NCBI GenBank assembly: GCA_003518105.1
Contig: DOZH01000010.1
Location: 1-17,497, forward strand
Source: Candidatus Uhrbacteria bacterium
GTDB lineage: Bacteria; Patescibacteriota; Patescibacteriia; UBA9934
DNA: 17,497 bases
Direction of reading: 5' to 3'
The notes below the pieces were generated by a model. That model saw only the letters and a list, made by a program, of their open reading frames with translations, was not told the origin of the DNA and made no database searches. Made by a program: the position numbers and the translations under genes. This document shows, piece by piece, positions 13,129 to 17,497 of this stretch; positions within the stretch are counted from its first letter, which is position 1; every line of letters begins with the position of its first letter.

Positions 13129-13137
13129 AGTATATCA
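13129..13137 (-). promoter_or_regulatory. Extended -10 promoter of the 462-aa gene
   Basis: Minus strand TGATATACT: extended TG motif plus TATACT, ending 9 bases before the ATG, with no ribosome binding site between. Confidence 0.5.
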
Positions 13138-13179
13138 TAACTCTGCGAATTGAAGGCGATGGTTTGTTGATATTTTTTT

Positions 13180-13242
13180 GAGTCCGGGACTTGGCGAGTC
13201 CGGGACTTGAGTGTAGGCTTGTCTGGCTCGGATAGGCTGGGC
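13180..13242 (+). promoter_or_regulatory. Promoter, operator-like dyads and leader hairpin of array gene 1
   Basis: -35 TTGGCG (13191-13196), 17-bp spacer, -10 TAGGCT (13214-13219). Two copies of GAGTCCGGGACTTG (13180-13193, 13196-13209) put one palindrome against the -35 and the other in the spacer, as a repressor site would be. Six bases after the -10 a hairpin begins: GCTCGG (13226-13231), loop ATAGG, CTGGGC (13237-13242). Confidence 0.55.
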
Positions 13243-13270
13243 GGTTAGTAACCTGAAAATGAGGTGAGTC

Positions 13271-13930
13271 ATGTCAACGATTTGTTACCGCATCTACGAC
13301 CAGACCCGTAAGTTGGCTGAGGGGACGAAAAATCCCCTGGGATCAGCAGAAGATGCTTGCTTGGAGCTGGGTCTCCGGCCCGATATTTGCACCATGATCG
13401 GCTGGGCATCGACACCAGTCTCCCATGGCAGGAAGGCTTGTGAGGCTTACCAGAAGCTGCTTGACGACATTGATGATGTTCTCGACCCATGCTGGTTCTG
13501 GCGGGCACTGGCCAACCTGAACCTGGGCCTGGCAACCAAGCATCCCGGCGACCGACGAGAGTTCTTCGCATTGGCCAAGCGGATTGCCAACCCTTCAACG
13601 CTCGATGGTCGGGGTGGTGGCGATGCGGCCTACATTCAACGCCGGATACGTGTGGTCAAGTTCGATGATGCGCCAGTCATCAACGCTCCTCCGTTCGAAC
13701 GCCGCAAGCTGATCGACGAGATGATCGTGGCTGGCGACTTCGACACGCCAGGCGTCGTCCAACGGTTTCTCACGGAGAATCATCCGGGAGATGGATATGT
13801 CGAACCTGGGCCGCTGACAATCAATTTCGTCAGTTCGTGTTTGGCTCGAGACGATGACTCTGACTGCTACTACTCGAAGGTGCAGATGGCGGCGCTCCAG
13901 GAGTACCTGATGAAGAAGTTCGGCCTCTAG
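13271..13930 (+). CDS. Array gene 1: unrecognised 219-aa protein of the FW/GDF/YYS family
   Basis: I do not recognise the family; I name it here by its shared motifs. They are FWRALA (76-81), DAAYIQRRIRVVKFD (118-132), AGDFDTP (154-160) and CYYSKVQ (199-205). The protein is soluble, mostly helical, without a signal peptide, and ends in a basic KKFGL. The closest relative is array gene 3: their DNA is identical for 26 bases at 13640-13665 and 15318-15343 and very similar around the CYYS motif, pointing to recent duplication or gene conversion. GAGGTG lies four bases before ATG 13271. It has its own promoter and terminator. The two-part layout (variable first half, conserved second half) would fit a recognition part joined to a common helical core, but that is inference. 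Confidence 0.85.
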   Translation: MSTICYRIYDQTRKLAEGTKNPLGSAEDACLELGLRPDICTMIGWASTPVSHGRKACEAYQKLLDDIDDVLDPCWFWRALANLNLGLATKHPGDRREFFALAKRIANPSTLDGRGGGDAAYIQRRIRVVKFDDAPVINAPPFERRKLIDEMIVAGDFDTPGVVQRFLTENHPGDGYVEPGPLTINFVSSCLARDDDSDCYYSKVQMAALQEYLMKKFGL

Positions 13931-13950
13931 CAGCCGACGTCGTCCTCACC

Positions 13951-13992
13951 GCGCAGTTCCCCGAGAGATTGGGGGCTGCGTGTTTTCTTTTT
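13951..13992 (+). terminator. Terminator of array gene 1
   Basis: CGCAG ... CTGCG stem with inner CCCC/GGGG, then TGTTTTCTTTTT. Near-identical to the terminators after the other three array genes. Confidence 0.88.
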
Positions 13993-14012
13993 GAGTAGTG
14001 TCTGCAGGCCAA

Positions 14013-14091
14013 GGACGACGCGAGACGTCGTCCCGGGTTGCTGAGACTGAGGATAAGGCGTAGGGTTGGGGCGCTCGGAATTATCCTGGCG
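14013..14091 (+). promoter_or_regulatory. Inverted repeat, promoter and leader hairpin of array gene 2
   Basis: Inverted repeat GGACGAC (14013-14019) and GTCGTCC (14027-14033); -35 TTGCTG (14038-14043); 17-bp spacer; -10 TAGGGT (14061-14066). The leader hairpin (14072-14091) pairs CGC/GCG and GGA/TCC around ATTA, a variant of the hairpin in the other units. Confidence 0.55.
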
Positions 14092-14124
14092 TCAACGTCA
14101 ACCACTTTGTCAGTAGAGGTTCAC

Positions 14125-14754
14125 ATGTCACTGTCTCAAGATTTCGATCTGATCCGTTTTCTCGCCGATGACAGCAAATTGCCGTGGCAGATCGCCATGC
14201 TGGAGTGCGATTACCGCGGTTACAACGAGTCAGTTTGGTCACTCATCAGCGCAGTCCTGCATTGCGATGCCGAGCCTGATGACAAAAAGCGGGCAGAAAT
14301 TCTCTACATGACTGCTGGGAGGCGATATGAATCGACTTTCTGGCAAGGCCTGGCAACCTGGAAACAGAGTCAATATTCAACAGTGGTGAAATTCAAACAA
14401 CACCAAATTGAGACACTGCAGAAGCACATGCGGACGGCCGTTTTCCGCGATAAGAACGACCACCAGTACCTGCTGCGACAGATCGAGGCTGCGGTGCTCG
14501 ATTGCCCAGAAGTAGTCACCGAGACTACCTGGTACGCGAGGTCCCGATTGATTAGCCAGATGATCGAGGCTGGTGACTACGATGCTCCAAAGCGAGTGTT
14601 GCAACTTGTAAATGTGCCGCGTGAGAGGCCTGATCTCAAGCAAATAGGCAGCGATCTGGTTCGTGAGATCTTCAACCGTGTCGGTCAGCCAGGGATGGCA
14701 TACTCCCGTCGTCAGATGGTGGAGCTCACCCTCGAATGGAAGAAGCATACATAG
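14125..14754 (+). CDS. Array gene 2: diverged 209-aa member of the family
   Basis: Start ATG 14125, chosen because AGAGGT lies four bases upstream; the frame is open further up but without a ribosome binding site. The family marks are weaker yet in the right order and spacing: FWQGLA (72-77), YLLRQI (115-120), LISQMIEAGDYDAP (142-155) and AYSRRQ (192-197). The N-terminal WQIAMLECDY matches the place of TMIGW and TRMIQ in genes 1 and 3. Soluble, helical, no membrane segment. It is the only member lacking the Cys before Tyr-Ser, and its tail is KKHT. It has its own promoter and terminator, although the intergenic DNA is almost the same as in its neighbours. Confidence 0.82.
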   Translation: MSLSQDFDLIRFLADDSKLPWQIAMLECDYRGYNESVWSLISAVLHCDAEPDDKKRAEILYMTAGRRYESTFWQGLATWKQSQYSTVVKFKQHQIETLQKHMRTAVFRDKNDHQYLLRQIEAAVLDCPEVVTETTWYARSRLISQMIEAGDYDAPKRVLQLVNVPRERPDLKQIGSDLVREIFNRVGQPGMAYSRRQMVELTLEWKKHT

Positions 14755-14786
14755 GCGAGGCTCACCAAGGCCACGCCGTCCTCACT

Positions 14787-14829
14787 GCGCAGTTCCCCGA
14801 GAGATTGGGGGCTGCGCGGTTTTCTTTTT
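14787..14829 (+). terminator. Terminator of array gene 2
   Basis: GCGCAG ... CTGCGC stem with inner CCCCGA/TTGGGG, then GGTTTTCTTTTT. Same block as after genes 1, 3 and 4. Confidence 0.88.
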
Positions 14830-14848
14830 GAGTAGTGTTTGCAGGTAA

Positions 14849-14926
14849 GGGACGACTCCCGATGTCGTCCCAGATTGCCGAGTAGGAAGTTTTGGCGTAG
14901 GGTTGGGGCGCTCGGATAGGCCGAGC
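14849..14926 (+). promoter_or_regulatory. Inverted repeat, promoter and leader hairpin of array gene 3
   Basis: GGGACGAC (14849-14856) and GTCGTCCC (14864-14871); -35 TTGCCG (14875-14880); 17-bp spacer; -10 TAGGGT (14898-14903). Six bases later GCTCGG (14910-14915), loop ATAGG, CCGAGC (14921-14926), a perfect 6-bp hairpin. Confidence 0.58.
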
Positions 14927-14954
14927 AGTCAACAATCTGAAAACGAGGTAAGCC

Positions 14955-15617
14955 ATGAGTGTAGCAGCAATTTTTGAAAGTATTCGACGGGAAGCCGAAA
15001 AGGCCGAGGACCCCGGGACAATGGCGCTATTCCTGGCGCGGTACTACGGGTTCCATCCGCGAATCACACGGATGATCCAGTTGGTGGTGGGTCAGCAGGA
15101 GGGGCAGGACTCGTGCTACCACGTCTGCGATGGAGTCCTTGTGAATGAGGAGGGAAACATATACTCGGACTTCTGGCGGGCGTTGGCTCATTTCTATCTG
15201 GCTTTCGCGCCAATCGAACTGACCAACAAGTCACAAAATGACCACTTCGCCGCCGCTGAGGGCAGCATGTGGCGGGTCGCGATTGATCGTGATGGCGTGG
15301 ACGCGGCCTACATTCGCCGCCGGATACGTGTGGTCAAGTTCGACGCTGCACCAATGACCGATAGCGGTTGCGAGAACCTTCGAGGATTGGCGCTCGAGAT
15401 GATTGAGGCTGGCGACTTCGAGACGCCGAGTGTGGTCCAGCGCTACCTGGCTGAGACTCACCCAGGTGATGAGTACGAGGAAATCGGGCCTGGAACATTC
15501 ACCTTCGTCACCAGGTGTCTTGGTCGAGTCTACGGCCCGGACTGCTACTACTCCAAGGTACAGCTGGCGGCGCTGAAGGAGTACGTGAAGAAGAAGTTCG
15601 GCATCCTGAACGAGTAG
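14955..15617 (+). CDS. Array gene 3: unrecognised 220-aa family member, close to gene 1
   Basis: ATG 14955 has GAGGTAA four bases upstream; leader and start region closely resemble those of gene 1. Motifs: TRMIQLVVG (38-46), FWRALA (73-78), DAAYIRRRIRVVKFD (116-130), EAGDFETP (151-158) and CYYSKVQ (197-203), then AALKEYVKKKFG. From about residue 70 on it is easily alignable with gene 1 without gaps of note, whereas the first 65 residues differ completely. That is a sharp boundary between a variable N-terminal part and a conserved C-terminal part. No signal peptide or membrane helix. Function unknown. Confidence 0.85.
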   Translation: MSVAAIFESIRREAEKAEDPGTMALFLARYYGFHPRITRMIQLVVGQQEGQDSCYHVCDGVLVNEEGNIYSDFWRALAHFYLAFAPIELTNKSQNDHFAAAEGSMWRVAIDRDGVDAAYIRRRIRVVKFDAAPMTDSGCENLRGLALEMIEAGDFETPSVVQRYLAETHPGDEYEEIGPGTFTFVTRCLGRVYGPDCYYSKVQLAALKEYVKKKFGILNE

Positions 15618-15631
15618 GCGTCGTCCTCACC

Positions 15632-15670
15632 GCGCAGTTCCCCGAGAGATCGGGGGCTGCGCTGTTTTTT
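15632..15670 (+). terminator. Terminator of array gene 3
   Basis: GCGCAG ... CTGCGC stem with inner CCCCGA/TCGGGG, then TGTTTTTT. Same block as the other array terminators. Confidence 0.88.
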
Positions 15671-15690
15671 TACGCAATGTTTGCAGGCAA

Positions 15691-15773
15691 GGGACGACGC
15701 GAGACGTAGTCCCTGAAGGGGTTGCTGAGGTGCAAGATAAGGCGTAAGCTAGGCGCGCTTGGATACACTGAGC
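15691..15773 (+). promoter_or_regulatory. Inverted repeat, promoter and leader hairpin of array gene 4
   Basis: GGGACGAC (15691-15698) and GTAGTCCC (15706-15713), one mismatch; -35 TTGCTG (15722-15727); 17-bp spacer; -10 TAAGCT (15745-15750). Six bases later GCTTGG (15757-15762), loop ATACA, CTGAGC (15768-15773); sequence differs from the other hairpins but pairing is kept with two wobble pairs. Confidence 0.57.
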
Positions 15774-15784
15774 AAGGAGCAAAC

Positions 15785-16399
15785 ATGCAGTTGTCACGAA
15801 TCATCACTGAGCTCTGCCTGCTGGCAGAAAAGAGTGCGAACCCTAGCGAAGCTGTGCGGGTTCGGGCCGAGGAACAGCACCTCCCGAGCAGCGTAACCTG
15901 GATGTTGGCGACCAGTTTGCCGCACGAGGCGAACGAGAAGGAGATGCGGGCAGCCTGTCTGGCCCTGCTCCGCAACCACGACCAGCCGGAGCCAGCCAGC
16001 TTCTGGAAGGCCTGGGCGGAGCTACGACTAGGACGGCTCGAGGCAGCGAGCGAGTACGTCGATTCGCGCGTGATTGGGAACCCTGATGACAGGTCCTTCA
16101 TGCAGCGGAACATCAAGGCGGCCAAGCTCGAGCAGGCCGGGATGACACCCGAGATCTGGGCCAAGTTTGGTCGCTTGATACAGGTCTGCAGTGACAACGG
16201 CGACTTCAACACGCCGAGGCTAGCCTGGCTGGCGGTCACTCAACAGCCAAAGACCAACCGGGAGACCATGAACTTCAATGTGCTTGGGATGCACCGGTAT
16301 CTCGAACAGCAGCAGCACGAAGAGAACTGCTACTTCTCCAACGTGCAGTGGAAGTTGTTCGAAGCAGCCTGTCGGCCGTTCCTGTCACCGCCGGGTTGA
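15785..16399 (+). CDS. Array gene 4: diverged 204-aa member of the family
   Basis: ATG 15785 follows AAGGAG by five bases. The family marks are all present: VTWMLATSLP (37-46), FWKAWA (73-78), FMQRNIKAAKLE (105-116), NGDFNTP (138-144) and CYFSNVQ (182-188). Between them identity to the others is low, so this is an old copy. The N-terminal half is rich in Ala, Glu and Arg and helical (AVRVRAEEQH, then EKEMRAACLALLR). The tail RPFLSPPG differs from the basic KKFG ends of genes 1 and 3. It is the last unit: after it comes only the terminator, not the inverted repeat and promoter. Confidence 0.82.
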   Translation: MQLSRIITELCLLAEKSANPSEAVRVRAEEQHLPSSVTWMLATSLPHEANEKEMRAACLALLRNHDQPEPASFWKAWAELRLGRLEAASEYVDSRVIGNPDDRSFMQRNIKAAKLEQAGMTPEIWAKFGRLIQVCSDNGDFNTPRLAWLAVTQQPKTNRETMNFNVLGMHRYLEQQQHEENCYFSNVQWKLFEAACRPFLSPPG

Positions 16400-16429
16400 G
16401 GTAGTGTCAACAAGATCGTCGTCTCAAAA

Positions 16430-16471
16430 GCGCAGCTCCCCGAGTGATCGGGGGCTGCGCGTTTTCTTTTT
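16430..16471. terminator. Terminator shared by array gene 4 and trxB
   Basis: GCGCAGCTCCCCGA, loop, TCGGGGGCTGCGC, then GTTTTCTTTTT on plus. In this copy the bases before the stem read CTCAAAAG instead of CTCACCG, giving CTTTTGAG after the stem on the minus strand, so it can also stop trxB transcripts. Confidence 0.85.
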
Positions 16472-16487
16472 GCTTAAAGCCCCCTCC

Positions 16488-17432
16488 TTACTCCCCCATG
16501 CCTGGAGGAGGGTTGTTAGCCAGCCAGCGTTCGGCCTGGAGGGCGGCCATGCAGCCGGAGCCGGCGGCAGTGACGGCCTGGCGGTAGTGGGCATCGATGA
16601 CGTCGCCGCAAGCGAAAACGCCGGGGATGTTGGTAGCCGTGCTGTCGGGAGCGTGTTTGATGTAGCCAACTTGGTCGACGTCGATAGCGGGAACGAAAAT
16701 TTTAGTGTTCGGTTGGTGACCGATAGCCACAAAGAAGCCATCCGTGTCGACAACTGACTCGATCTTAGTGCGGGCGTCGACAACTTTGACGCCAGTTAGA
16801 CGCTCTTCGCCGATGAGTTCGACAGGTGAAGTGTTCCACAGGAAGGAAATTTTTGGATTCTTCTGTGCCTTCTCTTGCATGATTTTGCTGGCACGGAGCT
16901 TGTCGGTGCGGACAATGATGACGACTTCGCGAGCGAACTTGGTTAAGAACGTGGCTTCTTCCATGGCACTGTCGCCACCGCCAACAACGATTATTTTCTT
17001 GTCGCGGAAGAAGAAGCCATCACAAGTGGCGCAAGCGGAGACTCCCCTGCCCTGCAACTTCTTCTCGCCGGGAATGTCGAGCCACTTGGCGGAAGCGCCA
17101 GTGGAGATAATTATCGATTCGGCTTGGAACTCGCCGTTACTGGCCGATGTGACCTTGAATGGACGGCTGGAGAAATCGACGGAGGTGATGGTGTCGTCAA
17201 TAATTTGCGTGCCGAACTTGGCCGCCTGCTTTTTAAGCTTCTCCATCAGGTCTGGACCCATCACGCCGTCGGCCTCACCTGGCCAGTTTTCTACCTCGCT
17301 CGTAAGCATGAGTTGGCCGCCTGGCTGCTGACCAGTAAAAAGTACAGGAGCTAGGTCGGCGCGAGCAGCGTAAATGGCGGCGGTGTAGCCGGCGGGACCT
17401 GAGCCGATGATTATTAATTTTTGAGTATCCAT
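16488..17432 (-). CDS. trxB: Thioredoxin reductase
   Basis: FAD enzyme that passes electrons from NADPH to thioredoxin. The 314-aa protein shows the FAD-binding GSGPAG (10-15), the redox-active CATC (134-137, within SACATCDGFF), the nucleotide-binding GGGDSA (151-156), and the second FAD motif GVFACGDV (around 270-277) followed by RQAVTAAGSGCMAAL. The usual NADPH-phosphate HRR motif is not obvious: the corresponding region reads VRTDKLRASKIM, as in most TrxBs with a single Arg. Full length for the low-molecular-weight type. ATG 17432 is needed for the first beta strand. No thioredoxin gene is in the window. Upstream (17461-17473) there is a GACTC-ggg-GAGTC hairpin. Confidence 0.97.
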   Translation of the reverse strand: MDTQKLIIIGSGPAGYTAAIYAARADLAPVLFTGQQPGGQLMLTSEVENWPGEADGVMGPDLMEKLKKQAAKFGTQIIDDTITSVDFSSRPFKVTSASNGEFQAESIIISTGASAKWLDIPGEKKLQGRGVSACATCDGFFFRDKKIIVVGGGDSAMEEATFLTKFAREVVIIVRTDKLRASKIMQEKAQKNPKISFLWNTSPVELIGEERLTGVKVVDARTKIESVVDTDGFFVAIGHQPNTKIFVPAIDVDQVGYIKHAPDSTATNIPGVFACGDVIDAHYRQAVTAAGSGCMAALQAERWLANNPPPGMGE

Positions 17433-17460
17433 AGAGTGTAAAAGGCTAGCGTCAACGCGA

Positions 17461-17473
17461 GACTCGGGGAGTC
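17461..17473. repeat. Short inverted repeat upstream of trxB
   Basis: GACTC, GGG, GAGTC: perfect 5-bp dyad about 30 bases before the trxB ATG. It is reminiscent of the GTCCGGGAC dyads near other promoters, but its core differs. Confidence 0.3.
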
Positions 17474-17497
17474 CCTTTCTTTCTCTCTCGGGCGTTT

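Noticed and set aside
13951..16471. CRISPR-like repeats because similar blocks recur about every 0.8 kb
   Set aside because: The recurring blocks are terminator-promoter modules between open genes, not short repeats with unique spacers, and there are no cas genes.
17435..17440. TACACT as -10 box of trxB
   Set aside because: It ends 2 bases before the ATG, so transcription would start inside the gene and remove the needed first codons.
1..17497. tRNA, rRNA, riboswitch or insertion-sequence genes
   Set aside because: I looked for cloverleaf sequences, rRNA landmarks, familiar riboswitch cores and transposase motifs on both strands and saw none.

Overview
The window looks like bacterial chromosome from an uncultured lineage. 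It mixes a few ordinary conserved genes (leuS, comEC, a RsmB/Sun-type m5C methyltransferase, trxB, a small SET-domain protein) with many compact proteins I do not recognise. Short intergenic gaps, a compact LeuRS (763 aa) and the high share of orphan genes are compatible with a Patescibacteria/CPR genome. That is an inference only: there is no rRNA or ribosomal marker here. TAG, TAA and TGA are all used as ordinary stops.

Layout, left to right. (1) 1-2100, minus strand: three short units of unrecognised proteins with one N-terminal membrane segment (63+33 aa, 254 aa, 169+43 aa). Each ends in its own terminator. The two small partner ORFs (33 and 43 aa) each overlap the gene before them by ATGA. 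(2) 2031-2273: intergenic repeat blocks plus a large inverted repeat. (3) 2272-4421, minus: comEC, split into a channel part and a metallo-beta-lactamase part at an A6 run; one base of slippage would rejoin them. (4) 4606-4992, plus: a small membrane protein interrupted by an in-frame TAG. (5) 5135-8356, minus: a 101-aa orphan, the SET-domain gene and leuS. (6) 8407-8547: a second copy of the repeat blocks inside a 20-bp stem. (7) 8612-10717, minus: three orphan genes of about 190-220 aa, each with its own terminator; the middle one is frameshifted. (8) 10826-13119: the m5C methyltransferase converging on a more AT-rich 462-aa orphan. (9) 13180-16471, plus: a tandem array of four paralogous orphan genes. 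(10) 16488-17432, minus: trxB.

The most interesting object is the 13180-16471 array. Four diverged paralogs (219, 209, 220 and 204 aa) share FW-x-x-x-A, GD[FY]-x-[TA]-P and a YS/FS-x-x-Q motif. Each has its own promoter (TTGSYG-like -35, exactly 17 bp, TARGST-like -10) and an inverted repeat next to the -35. Each mRNA is predicted to begin with a hairpin that keeps its shape through compensatory and wobble changes, then a Shine-Dalgarno, the ORF and a near-identical terminator. It is therefore an array of complete, repeated expression modules, not an operon. The orphan clusters at 1-2100 and 8612-10717 are also built of short self-terminated units, partly with sister terminators.

A second theme is start style. 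Several core genes (leuS, comEC, the methyltransferase, the 462-aa gene) have a -10-like box 8-9 bases before the start codon and no clear Shine-Dalgarno, as in leaderless mRNAs. The orphan modules have good Shine-Dalgarno sites. Three genes carry an apparent disruption (A6 run in comEC, TAG in the small membrane gene, CCCC run in the 220-aa gene). Sequencing error, decay and recoding cannot be told apart from this sequence alone.
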